Shown in pieces: positions 1 through 7,889 of a stretch of DNA of 64,000 nucleotides. Made by a program: the position numbers and the translations under genes. Position 1 is the first letter of the stretch; every line of letters begins with the position of its first letter. Where the stretch lies: positions 1 through 64,000 of the forward strand of contig PAQF01000037.1 in assembly GCA_002709695.1 (NCBI GenBank). Reading direction: 5' to 3'. Origin of the DNA: Candidatus Poribacteria bacterium (GTDB taxonomy: Bacteria; Poribacteria; WGA-4E; UBA9662). The notes beneath the pieces are model-generated. The model made no database searches. It was not told the DNA's origin and was given only the letters and a program-made list of their open reading frames with translations.

Positions 1-60
1 ACTTGAATGACTTGAAACCTAACTTGACTTGAAACTTAACTTTAACTTGACTTGAAACTT
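1..60. repeat. Short tandem repeats at the left edge
   Basis: The 11-mer TGACTTGAAAC occurs three times, at 8-18, 25-35 and 48-58. Copies two and three extend to a perfect 17-base match (21-37 and 44-60). The array is cut by the window edge, so its full length is unknown. It lies downstream of the flagellin-like gene that ends at 194. Between the array and that gene, 61-193 holds only a 6-bp hairpin (69-74/83-88) without a T tract and a 22-codon minus-strand reading frame (118-186) that cannot be supported as a gene. Confidence 0.7.
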
Positions 61-193
61 TAATAACCTCTGGTCTGACTCAACCAGATGGGGAAAACAA
101 TGAACTCTATTCAATAATTAGCTGTTTCTGAAATCTGCTTTACCTCCTGCATTAACCGCGTAATGGTCCAATTCGACGTAGTTCATATAATTC

Positions 194-796
194 CTACCCC
201 AAGAGACTCAGAATATTCTGCGACTTAGCATTAGCCTGGGCTAGCATCGCCGTATGAAACTGCGCCCGAATTTGGTTTTTTGTTCTTTCCACAACAGCCA
301 GCGAAGGATTATTTTGGGAACTAGATACCACTAACTTTGGCAAAGGTACTGCCCCTAAATAATTCCTTTCACCACTAGTTGCATCAACAGCCGCATCCAG
401 CAAGTCCATGGCAGCTTGAGCCTGCCGATCAACTTGCATCTCTTGCAACTTTTGATGCTTCCTAACCAATGAAGACTGAAGTTTTTCCATCTCCTGATGG
501 CTCTGGTTTTCTTCAGACCGTTTTGCCTGAGGACGTTCTTTAGCTCGGAGTTTCTGTTGCTTTCTTTCAGCATCGATTTTCCGTTGTTTCCTAGCTATTT
601 CAGCACGTTCCCTACGCACTTCTTGGCGGGATTCTGCCCCGGCAAGCATATCTTTTTGGTACAGTTGCTTAACATTACCTATCTCCTCACGTGCTAACTG
701 GGCAGAACTCTTTTGCAATTGGTTAGGTTCCAACCAAGGCTTCGATGCACTTCTGCCCACTGAGGAAAGCCCATTTTTGGTTCTAATAGCTTTCAT
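194..796 (-). CDS. Flagellin C-terminal-domain-like protein with a charged helical N-terminal half
   Basis: The protein is 200 residues. Its last ~75 residues resemble the C-terminal D1/D0 helix of flagellin: a segment ending GERNYLGAV matches the EERSYLA region of the large flagellin nearby, and the end (AMLAQANAKSQNILSLLG) is a textbook flagellin C-terminus. Residues ~55-125 are a Lys/Arg/Glu/Gln-rich stretch predicted to be helical or coiled coil, and no N-terminal flagellin helix is present. It is the last gene of the flagellin island, after an flgM-like gene. The start is fixed by a complete Shine-Dalgarno (AAGGAGGT) 5 nt upstream, which argues for a translated gene rather than debris. 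It may be a minor filament, cap or junction subunit, or a binding partner of an N-terminal flagellin piece. The role is inferred; the terminal similarity is direct. Confidence 0.75.
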   Translation of the reverse strand: MKAIRTKNGLSSVGRSASKPWLEPNQLQKSSAQLAREEIGNVKQLYQKDMLAGAESRQEVRRERAEIARKQRKIDAERKQQKLRAKERPQAKRSEENQSHQEMEKLQSSLVRKHQKLQEMQVDRQAQAAMDLLDAAVDATSGERNYLGAVPLPKLVVSSSQNNPSLAVVERTKNQIRAQFHTAMLAQANAKSQNILSLLG

Positions 797-801
797 GTGG
801 T

Positions 802-809
802 ACCTCCTT
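802..809 (-). promoter_or_regulatory. Full-length Shine-Dalgarno site
   Basis: The minus strand reads AAGGAGGT here, 5 nt before the ATG at 796. It is among the strongest ribosome binding sites in the window and implies high translation of the flagellin-like gene. Confidence 0.8.
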
Positions 810-859
810 TCATAAATTTTGCTTCTTTTTGAGATTAAAGTACTAAGCTACAGGCATAA

Positions 860-1189
860 CTACCCATTCGGGCTCCCATTTACACTGACAGCTAAAATAT
901 TCTCAGCCAGAACCTCACTGTTGACCTGATAACTACCACCCGCTATCTGTTGCTTCAATCGCTCAACCTTCTCCATATCAACTGCCGGCAGTTGGTTAAT
1001 TCGATCTCTGATAGCATTGATTTCAATCCCTCTTGATGACTGTACATATTTGTCCTGAACAACAGTAGAACTCTGGTTCTTTCCTCCTGTCCTGTCCGCT
1101 GACTGATCAGGGTGTACTTTCCCTAGCCTCTGTCTCGACAGGAGACGATTGATATTATTCAGCTTGTCTTTCTGATCTATGGGTACCAT
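860..1189 (-). CDS. flgM: FlgM-like anti-sigma-28 factor (copy 1)
   Basis: FlgM binds and inhibits the flagellar sigma factor FliA (sigma-28) until it is exported through the completed hook-basal body. This 109-residue protein has the family layout: a polar, probably disordered N-terminal half, then a C-terminal sigma-binding segment (about residues 57-100) with IRDRINQLPAVD, KVERLKQQI, a G-x-Y turn and a final helix AENILAVSV. It lies between two partial flagellin genes on the same strand. A second paralog is at 6490-6825. The ATG at 1189 is preceded by GGAG about 10 nt upstream. Length and composition suit the family (usually about 90-110 residues). Confidence 0.75.
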   Translation of the reverse strand: MVPIDQKDKLNNINRLLSRQRLGKVHPDQSADRTGGKNQSSTVVQDKYVQSSRGIEINAIRDRINQLPAVDMEKVERLKQQIAGGSYQVNSEVLAENILAVSVNGSPNG

Positions 1190-1431
1190 CTTTTATTTAC
1201 TCCACACATATTGGACTCTGAGAGACACTGATATCATTCTCCTCTCACTCCTGAATTCTTGGTTATTCGCTCAAGCGTCTTGCTGGCGAAGAACTCTGAC
1301 CAAACCAACTCTGATGTACCTTTCCAACATACGTAACAGAGAACAACTGCCAAGCAACTCTCAATTCTAATTTTCATGATTTCTTAAGTACTATATCCAC
1401 AATTCTGATTCCGAAACTACCGCTATAGTTC
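1190..1431. other. Spacer between flgM copy 1 and the mini-flagellin gene
   Basis: This 242-nt stretch has no recognisable continuation of flagellin on the minus strand and no sigma-28-like box. A 14-codon minus-strand frame (1193-1237) sits behind AGGAGTGAGAGGAG and ends 3 nt before the flgM start. It could be a leader peptide, but nothing else supports it. Confidence 0.4.
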
Positions 1432-1659
1432 CTATACATTTAAAACAACATCGTCACCCAACATCAATTCACCGAGGCGAGTCACTTCATTTTTTAGCGT
1501 TTGGAATTCCAACTCGAGACTAACTCGCTTCAAATTGGTGGTATCCACTGAGGCTGCCCGAACAGCTATTTCCCGCATTCGACCAAGAATGTCCGTGATT
1601 TCATTCAAATTTCGCAACCGATCATAAACAAGATTTCCATCGACTCGCAGGGTATTCAC
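1432..1659 (-). CDS. Mini-flagellin: isolated N-terminal D1-like segment
   Basis: The product is 75 residues. The stretch ILGRMREIAVRAAS and then LELEFQTLKNEVTRLGE matches the N-terminal D1 helices of the adjacent giant flagellin (about residues 89-127, MLTRMRELATQAA and INLEFQTLKNEISR). The D0 N-terminus and the whole C-terminal half are absent. The start is GTG at 1659, with GAGGTGA about 7 nt upstream. That site overlaps the stop codon of the giant flagellin, so translation is probably coupled. It may be a functional small subunit or a decaying gene. The clean frame and good ribosome site favour expression, but no function can be assigned from sequence. Confidence 0.6.
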   Translation of the reverse strand: MNTLRVDGNLVYDRLRNLNEITDILGRMREIAVRAASVDTTNLKRVSLELEFQTLKNEVTRLGELMLGDDVVLNV

Positions 1660-1665
1660 TTCATA

Positions 1666-4600
1666 TCACCTCAACAAACTCAAAATATTCTGTGTTAAAG
1701 CATTGGCTTGGACTAACATCGCACTGCTTGACTGCGATAGAATTTGTGCCTTGGTCATATTCATGGCTTCAGACGCAAAATCCGCATCCTGGATACTGGA
1801 ACGAGAAGACTCAATGTTCTGAGCCTGACTAGCTAAATTCGACATAGTGAAGGCTAAACGATTCTGCTCTGAAGCCAGATAACTTCGCTCCTCGTTAACC
1901 ATGTATATAGCTGTATCCAAAGCCGTAATGGCTGCCCTAGCCTGATCAATATCCAAAACTGATTCATCTTCGATTTCCAAACCACTGGACGTCACACTGG
2001 TGATACCCAGTTTTAATTGGTGATTAACATCGTTATCTGCTCCTACCTGTAAATCTCTGTTTGGCGAAATTTCTATCTGTGTCCCATCCAAACTGTCATT
2101 ATGTGGGTTATAACTGTCAGCAGAAGGTATAGCTGGATCAGGACTACTCTTTATATCCAGCTGAATGCCAAATTCATCAAAATTCAGCGTCGTGTCATAA
2201 CCTACACGATATTCCAAACTCTGCTCCATTCCATTCTCACCCGTCATCGTCAGTTTCCTCGTTTCCGGTACAAAAAAATCCTGAGGGGCTCCAAGTAATG
2301 TCGTTGTCGTCCCCGATGCATCGCTGGTATCAACTTCCAAACCCAGTCGAGAGAAACCTACTGTTTGAGGGCTATCATGGAACTGATAGCCAGTTTCTTC
2401 CACAGGAGCTGTATTAGGCGAGTTAATGGCCAGCGTTGGATTAACAGTGAAATCCCTAGAAATGTTAAGTAACTGGGTTGCTGTTGTTTGGGCATCATCA
2501 CTATCAACATCCAAACCTAAATCACTAAAAGAGACGGTTTGCGATTCCGAACTGGACGAATATTTAATCTCTTGTTCGGTTCCATCAGGTATGCTGGCTT
2601 TCAATCGTGTATCAACCGTAAACTCTTGGGAATGATTCAGTAACTGCCTTGCCGTTTGTTCAGCATCATCACTATCAACTTCGAGACCCAAAGTATCGAA
2701 ATCCACCGTTTGTGATTCTGAACTGGACGAATATTTAATCTCTTCTGTCGCTCCGTTTGGAGCTGTTGCCCTCAGCCTGGCATCAACCGTAAAATCTTCT
2801 GCATTATCAAGTAAAGACGATGTCATGGCTATCGCATTGTCCGTTTCAACCTGAAGGCCTAAGCCAGATAGGGTTACTGTTTGAGAGCTGCTATCGTATT
2901 CATAAACACTTTTAGCCACCGTATTATCATGGGCAGTCACTGACATGGTGGGGTTGACTCTGAACCCTTTCGAATTCTCAAGCAGACTGGTAGCTGTCCC
3001 TTCAGCATTACTACTGTCAAGGCTAAGCCCCAAGTCGGTGAAATTCACCGTTTGGGATTCTGAACTGGACGAATAGGGAACCTCCTGCTCGGTCCCATCA
3101 GGAGCAACAGCTTTCAACCGTGTATCAACCGTAAACTCTTGGGAATGATTCAGTAACTGCCTTGCCGTTTGTTCAGCATCATCACTATCAACTTCGAGGC
3201 CCAAAGTATTGAAAGAGACTGTTTGGGATTCTGAACTGGACGAATAGGGAATCTCTTCTGTCGCTCCGTTTGGAGCTGTTGCCCTCAACCTGGCATCAAC
3301 CGTAAAACTTTTGGAATTATTCAGTAATGAATTCGTCATGACTTGGGCATCACTAGTATCAATTGTGAGGCCTAAATTACCAACGGAGATTGCTTGAGGT
3401 GACGAACTGTACGAGTAGTTGACGTCAGTAACCGTAGTATTGTTCGGAGCAGTTACCTCCAAGGTCGGATTAACAGTAAAGATCCTGGGATTACCAGCCA
3501 TCTGATCACCCAGAACCGTTCCATCACTCACATCTATTTGAAATCCCAAGTCAGAAAAAGTCGAGGTTTGGGGACTGCCTGTATAATCGTAGTTGACTGT
3601 CTCGCTTGTCCCTCCGCCAGAGGGAGTGACCGTCATTTCTCTACTGAAAGAAACCGAAAACTGATCCAATACTTGATCAGAAGGATAACCATCTACAAGA
3701 CCACTCTTAGTGCCTGCGACTGATCCAACTTCACCAAACCGGACATCTGAAGCACCACCACCACCACCACCATTTTGTACTTGACCGGATGTATCATAAC
3801 CGCCACTGCCTCCTCCATTCCATCCACCAAGATTCGTTCGGTCTTGACTATTATCTCCTTCTCCTTGTCCACCTACGTAGACATGACCAATTTGACCTGA
3901 CGTAACTTGAAATTGTCCTGTGGCATACCCTCCATTTCCTCCTGTGGCACCACCTTGGGCACCCCACACTTCTATTGTAATTTCGGTAACACCAGCAGGC
4001 GTCGTAAATGTTTGTACGCTTCCCGTATAATCGAAAGTTACATTACCACCATCATAGCTAATCTCTGCTGAACCGTCGCCGGAGCGAACTCCAGACTGGG
4101 TAGACCCGTTTGATACTCCACCAATATAAGAGGAACCACCGCCACCTCCGGCAGCATAACCGGACCCATGCTCCGCCATCATAGTTCCACCACCACCGCC
4201 ATAATATCCACCACCACCGCCACCACTACCCCATGCATTACCTGTAGATCCACTACCTCCCTGACCTTGCGTTCCATGTGTAGCACCATACGATGTTGAG
4301 TTAGCCTCTCCTCCAGCCGATTGTGCCCCCCCTGTCCCTCCTACAGCAACATTGGAACCTTCATCACCTTGACCTCCTTGAAGGCCTCCTCCAGATCCTC
4401 CTAGCTTTGACGGATATGAGCCACCACCACCACCACCAGCTACAATAATTCTCCGTGCCAAATCCTGATCCTGACCTGTATTCAACCCCCATTTTTGGGC
4501 TAAGTAGTCGTTGATCGGTGCCTTTTCTGCATCTGTCAGTACTCTATCAAAAACCAGAACTTCATCGATATTAGTAGCATCAGATAACTGGATACCACCT

Positions 4601-6429
4601 GCATTACTGTCAGCCAAGTTCAGAGCTCCTGATTTCGTCACCACAAACATCGTTCCTGTACTGAAGGTTTGGCTGGGAGCTAATCCTGACTGAGAAATAT
4701 GATTGCTTTTTCCGCTAAAATCAACCCAGTTATCCGCATCTATAGCACTCCATTCACGAGAATCCAGCCATAATTTCAAGTCACCGGATACATTCGAAAA
4801 GGCTCCAGGTAAATCTTTGACCTTACTCGCATCAACAGGATAACTATCCTTGAAATCTAAGACACCATCACTATCACTGTCAGGGAAAGTTACCGTAACA
4901 TCTTTACCATCCGTAGTACGAAATGTAACTCCGTGGTTCCCCGAAACAGAGTTCGGACCTGAAGCAGAGAAAGTATCAGAGGAAGCCAAAGTCCAAGCGG
5001 TACCATCCGATGTCGTTTCAAGCTCAATATCCCCACTACTTCTCAGTATTAGTCTATAATCACGTTTATCTTCTGTCACACTAACTGTATAGTCTCCGGG
5101 TGTCACCGGAACACCTTCCGTTGAAGCATCATGCCGGATCTCGCCGATGGCTGTGCCGGAAAAATTACTGACATTTGCTATTCCTGCACTGACCTTGGCC
5201 CTGATCATATGATCTCCTGGCCTCACTAATGGGGAAGCATCATGCCGGATTTCAGTAATGGATGTACCGGACAAACCACTTATATTAGCTCGATCTGAGA
5301 CATCTAAACGCGCGATTATTTCATGATCCCCCGGTTGCACTACTGAGGAGACATCATGCCGGATTTCAGTAATGGATGTACCAGATAAACCACTTATATT
5401 GACAGGATCCGAAGCATCCAAGCGAGTGCTGAGCGTATGGTCTCCGAGTTGTACTACTGAAGAGGCGTTATGCCGAATTTGAGTGATGGATGTACCGGAT
5501 AAACCACTTATATTGGCAGGATCCGAGGCATCCAAACGCGATATTATCGTATGGTCTCCTGGTTGTACCACTGAAGAAGCATTATGCCGGATCTCAGTAA
5601 TCGACGTACCCGACAACCTACTAATATTAGCTAGATCCGAAGCATCCAAACGCGATATTATTGTATGATCTCCTGGTAACACAATTGGTGAAGTACTATG
5701 CCGAAGTTCACTCACATCTGTAATAGATAAATTATCAATGTCAGCTATACCTGAATTGACTTGGGATTTAATACTGTAGGTTTCTCCCAGCGCAGGTTGA
5801 AATGATGAACTACTGTACCTGATACCAGTTATTGCCGTATCAGACAATTTGCTGATATCCGCTAAGCCACTAACGTCAATATGTTCATCCTTCAAGGTGT
5901 AAACCCCTTTACGAATATCATGGGATAAATTCGCATTTTTGACGCTGATTCCTATCACATCATCGGCAGTAGTATTAGCTCTATGGACTTCATTTTTGTA
6001 ATCAGTGCCATTAAGCAAACTCATCTCGTTATACTCAGTAGCATGGGCAACCCGGCTGATTTCATTTTTAAGTGTTTGAAACTCCAGGTTGATGCTAGCC
6101 CGGTCACTATTATTGAGTGTATCAGTAGCAGCCTGTGTTGCCAGTTCGCGCATTCGCGTCAGCATGCCACTTATGCCGCTCAAGCCACTTTCTGCCGTTT
6201 GAATCAGGTTATTGGCTTGTTGGGAATTCTCATTGGCTTGCTTTACCCCCTGCATCTGGTTGAACATTCGAGTACTAATAGCAGACCCAGCAGAATCATC
6301 AGCTGCCTTGTTAATCCGAAGCCCAGAAGAGAGCCTTTCCAATGTTGTCTGCAGATTGAACTGAGACTTGGACAAGTTCCTGTAGGCAAAAGCTGAGGTC
6401 AGATTACTTTTAATTCTGAAAGTATTCAT
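1666..6429 (-). CDS. fliC: Giant chimeric flagellin (1587 residues)
   Basis: This is a filament subunit with intact flagellin ends and an exceptionally large middle; common flagellins have roughly 250-600 residues. Residues 1-~145 form the N-terminal D0/D1 (ERLSSGLRINKAADDSAG, then LEFQTLKNEISR). Residues ~1490-1587 form the C-terminal D1/D0, ending AMLVQANALTQNILSLLR. Between them, in order: about six ~38-residue repeats with a SGLSGTSITEIRH core (~186-450); a DSDSDGVLDF calcium-binding-like turn (~517-526); a shortened LamG/concanavalin-like segment (LKLWLD... to YLAQKWGL, ~550-650); a glycine-rich region (~664-897) with two halves resembling the Gly_rich family (VEVWGAQGG-type and AGGGGGGS); and about nine ~57-residue repeats with an SSSSESQTV...LGLEVDSDDA core (~926-1400). 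The middle should project from the filament surface. No protease motif was seen, so flagellinolysin is unlikely. It ends at the ribosome site of the mini-flagellin gene and follows an flgM-like gene. Confidence 0.9.
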   Translation of the reverse strand: MNTFRIKSNLTSAFAYRNLSKSQFNLQTTLERLSSGLRINKAADDSAGSAISTRMFNQMQGVKQANENSQQANNLIQTAESGLSGISGMLTRMRELATQAATDTLNNSDRASINLEFQTLKNEISRVAHATEYNEMSLLNGTDYKNEVHRANTTADDVIGISVKNANLSHDIRKGVYTLKDEHIDVSGLADISKLSDTAITGIRYSSSSFQPALGETYSIKSQVNSGIADIDNLSITDVSELRHSTSPIVLPGDHTIISRLDASDLANISRLSGTSITEIRHNASSVVQPGDHTIISRLDASDPANISGLSGTSITQIRHNASSVVQLGDHTLSTRLDASDPVNISGLSGTSITEIRHDVSSVVQPGDHEIIARLDVSDRANISGLSGTSITEIRHDASPLVRPGDHMIRAKVSAGIANVSNFSGTAIGEIRHDASTEGVPVTPGDYTVSVTEDKRDYRLILRSSGDIELETTSDGTAWTLASSDTFSASGPNSVSGNHGVTFRTTDGKDVTVTFPDSDSDGVLDFKDSYPVDASKVKDLPGAFSNVSGDLKLWLDSREWSAIDADNWVDFSGKSNHISQSGLAPSQTFSTGTMFVVTKSGALNLADSNAGGIQLSDATNIDEVLVFDRVLTDAEKAPINDYLAQKWGLNTGQDQDLARRIIVAGGGGGGSYPSKLGGSGGGLQGGQGDEGSNVAVGGTGGAQSAGGEANSTSYGATHGTQGQGGSGSTGNAWGSGGGGGGYYGGGGGTMMAEHGSGYAAGGGGGSSYIGGVSNGSTQSGVRSGDGSAEISYDGGNVTFDYTGSVQTFTTPAGVTEITIEVWGAQGGATGGNGGYATGQFQVTSGQIGHVYVGGQGEGDNSQDRTNLGGWNGGGSGGYDTSGQVQNGGGGGGASDVRFGEVGSVAGTKSGLVDGYPSDQVLDQFSVSFSREMTVTPSGGGTSETVNYDYTGSPQTSTFSDLGFQIDVSDGTVLGDQMAGNPRIFTVNPTLEVTAPNNTTVTDVNYSYSSSPQAISVGNLGLTIDTSDAQVMTNSLLNNSKSFTVDARLRATAPNGATEEIPYSSSSESQTVSFNTLGLEVDSDDAEQTARQLLNHSQEFTVDTRLKAVAPDGTEQEVPYSSSSESQTVNFTDLGLSLDSSNAEGTATSLLENSKGFRVNPTMSVTAHDNTVAKSVYEYDSSSQTVTLSGLGLQVETDNAIAMTSSLLDNAEDFTVDARLRATAPNGATEEIKYSSSSESQTVDFDTLGLEVDSDDAEQTARQLLNHSQEFTVDTRLKASIPDGTEQEIKYSSSSESQTVSFSDLGLDVDSDDAQTTATQLLNISRDFTVNPTLAINSPNTAPVEETGYQFHDSPQTVGFSRLGLEVDTSDASGTTTTLLGAPQDFFVPETRKLTMTGENGMEQSLEYRVGYDTTLNFDEFGIQLDIKSSPDPAIPSADSYNPHNDSLDGTQIEISPNRDLQVGADNDVNHQLKLGITSVTSSGLEIEDESVLDIDQARAAITALDTAIYMVNEERSYLASEQNRLAFTMSNLASQAQNIESSRSSIQDADFASEAMNMTKAQILSQSSSAMLVQANALTQNILSLLR
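2230..3654 (-). repeat. Array of ~171-nt coding repeats in the giant flagellin
   Basis: About nine units of ~57 codons, each with a TV-rich strand, SSSSESQTV-type segment and LGLEVDSDDA-type segment. A block of three units is duplicated at an exact offset of 513 nt: 2611 corresponds to 3124 and 2741 to 3254. The two copies are nearly identical over long runs, which points to a recent in-frame duplication. Confidence 0.85.
5100..5870 (-). repeat. Array of ~114-nt coding repeats in the giant flagellin
   Basis: About six units of ~38 codons (SGLSGTSITEIRH and PGDHTIISRLDASD cores). The five between ~5215 and ~5720 are the most alike, and the outer ones are diverged. Period and phase are in frame, so this is a protein repeat. 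Confidence 0.85.
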
Positions 6430-6489
6430 TTTCTTTCATTCAATTTCATTTAAGTGTATTTACTGTCGTTCGAATAATCCAATTTAGGA

Positions 6490-6825
6490 CTAAGCAAATA
6501 CCGCCGGCGACAATGATTGGGTTAAGTGAATGCTAACGGACAAAATTTGATCAGCAATCCCGTTACCGTCACTGTAATAACTACCCAATGACTGTTGCAC
6601 ATCTTCGATCTTCTGGTCATCAACATCTGGAAGCTCTTGGATCCGTGCCTTGATGGCAGAAATTTCCTCACTTCTCTGGGATTGCACAAAACCATCTTTA
6701 TTATTCAAAGACTGATTCGGATTGACCTTCAAATAGGAGTTAACTGAATTAACTCCTATTTTTCCTGATTGGGTACTGTACAACCTTGAGCTACTGAGTT
6801 TGCCGTTTCTTCCAATGGATGCCAT
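6490..6825 (-). CDS. flgM: FlgM-like anti-sigma-28 factor (copy 2)
   Basis: The protein is 111 residues. The C-terminal half carries the FlgM-type sigma-binding layout: EISAIKARIQELPDVD, a short helix (KIEDVQQSL), a G-x-Y-like turn (GSYYSDGNG) and a last helix (IADQILSVSI). Copy 1 (860-1189) has the same order and a similar IxxIRxRIxxLPxVD core, so the two are paralogs. It is the first gene of the flagellin island, 60 nt upstream of the giant flagellin. A sigma-28-like promoter lies about 70-100 nt upstream of its start, so it is probably feedback-controlled by its own target, as in known class 3 flagellar genes. Confidence 0.7.
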   Translation of the reverse strand: MASIGRNGKLSSSRLYSTQSGKIGVNSVNSYLKVNPNQSLNNKDGFVQSQRSEEISAIKARIQELPDVDDQKIEDVQQSLGSYYSDGNGIADQILSVSIHLTQSLSPAVFA

Positions 6826-7193
6826 GTGCTTGCCCTCTGTTAATTTCTTAAAATTTCTTTGTTTCTGTTGCTACCCGAATTATTGCGGATGACTATGTAT
6901 CGGTAAGAACAGGAAAAAACTTTAGGCCTAAAATGAAAAAACTTTAAAAAAATATGAATTTAACCAAATTGGAGTGAGATACAGGGAGGAGATATAAGTC
7001 AGTAAAAAGTATGTTTTATCCAATCAAACTGTTATTTAAACACCAGTTATATCAACATTCCATAAAGATGGAACAGAAAACAGATAAACTGGATTCTCAG
7101 AACAAAGGACGTTAGAATTAGGGGAGAGATAATCCGGAAAGAAATCAACTTCAAATAAACAGAAGCTATCTAAAAGGAAAAGGTCAGATCCGT
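6826..7193. other. Divergent intergenic region between flgM copy 2 and the metallopeptidase gene
   Basis: This 368-nt region holds the sigma-28-like promoter directed into the flagellin island. The half near 7194 contains no promoter that I could identify with confidence for the plus-strand gene. Confidence 0.5.
6897..6924 (-). promoter_or_regulatory. Sigma-28 (FliA)-type promoter with a duplicated upstream box
   Basis: Reading the minus strand, TAAAGTTT (6924-6917) is followed after 12 nt by ACCGATAC (6904-6897). The enterobacterial sigma-28 consensus is TAAAGTTT, 11 nt, GCCGATAA, so both boxes match closely with one extra spacer base. A second TAAAGTTT lies 22 nt upstream (6946-6939). The promoter would drive flgM copy 2 and, by readthrough, the giant flagellin. 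Confidence 0.65.
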
Positions 7194-7889
7194 ATGCTCT
7201 TCTTCGATCCAATGTATCTTTTGTTTTCAGCACCAGGTTTTTTATTAGCCACGTTAGCAACTATCTTAACCAAATCTACCTTTGCCAAATATTCGCAGGT
7301 AGCCTCCAGTAAGAAGATAACTGGTGCCCAAGCAGCCAGAGAAATGCTTCAGCGACACGGCGTACATGGGGTCAATATTGAACCCACACACGGACAATTA
7401 ACTGATCATTATGATCCTACCACGAAAACTCTGCGATTATCCCAAGATGTCTATGGCAGCTATTCACTTTCAGCCGTCGGTATCGCCTGCCACGAAGCGG
7501 GACACGCAATTCAACATGCACATAAGTACGCAGCACTATCGCTTAGGTCTGCCTTGGTTCCAGCAACGAACCTGTCAACCGGCCTAGCTTTTCCAGCTAT
7601 GATGTTAGGTATGTTTCTCTCCATCGAAATGTTTGTCCTATTCGGAGTTGTCTTATTTTCAATGGGGGTTGTATTCGCTTTGGTAACTTTGCCAGTAGAA
7701 TGGGATGCCAGCCATCGAGCCAAAAGTGCAATGGTGGAGGCAGGACTCCTGTCGGAACAGGAACAAACAGGTGCCAGTGCCGTTTTAAATGCAGCCTTTC
7801 TCACCTATCTGGCAGCGGCATTAACCAACATTCTGATATTGGTCTATTATCTGTTTCGGTTAGGTATTCTGGGTGGAAGTGACGACTAG
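7194..7889 (+). CDS. yugP: YugP-type zinc metallopeptidase (PF04298)
   Basis: A membrane-bound neutral zinc peptidase-like protein of 231 residues, usual for the family. It begins FDPMYLLFSAPG, then has a KSTFAKYSQV amphipathic segment, the family signature LTDHYDPTTKTLRLS (~69-83) and the zinc motif HEAGH (residues 100-104, inside VGIACHEAGHAIQ). Hydrophobic segments lie near 8-24, ~128-170 and ~200-224. The substrate is unknown even in studied relatives. It stands alone on the plus strand, divergent from the flagellin island and convergent with the halogenase-like gene. Confidence 0.9.
   Translation: MLFFDPMYLLFSAPGFLLATLATILTKSTFAKYSQVASSKKITGAQAAREMLQRHGVHGVNIEPTHGQLTDHYDPTTKTLRLSQDVYGSYSLSAVGIACHEAGHAIQHAHKYAALSLRSALVPATNLSTGLAFPAMMLGMFLSIEMFVLFGVVLFSMGVVFALVTLPVEWDASHRAKSAMVEAGLLSEQEQTGASAVLNAAFLTYLAAALTNILILVYYLFRLGILGGSDD

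Noticed and set aside
118-186. 22-codon minus-strand frame after the last flagellin-like gene
   Set aside because: Short, no similarity and only a weak ribosome site.
1193-1237. 14-codon frame behind AGGAG before flgM copy 1
   Set aside because: Too short to support without conservation; recorded only in the spacer entry.
194-1659. A single flagellin gene broken by frameshift
   Set aside because: A complete flgM-like gene on the same strand lies between the two part-genes, so one indel cannot restore a single frame.
5100-5870. Regular ~114-nt repeats that might suggest a CRISPR-like array
   Set aside because: The repeats are in frame within the giant flagellin gene, vary like protein repeats, and lack the short repeat/unique spacer pattern.
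1666-6429. Flagellinolysin (protease-bearing flagellin)
   Set aside because: No HExxH or other protease motif was found in the insert.
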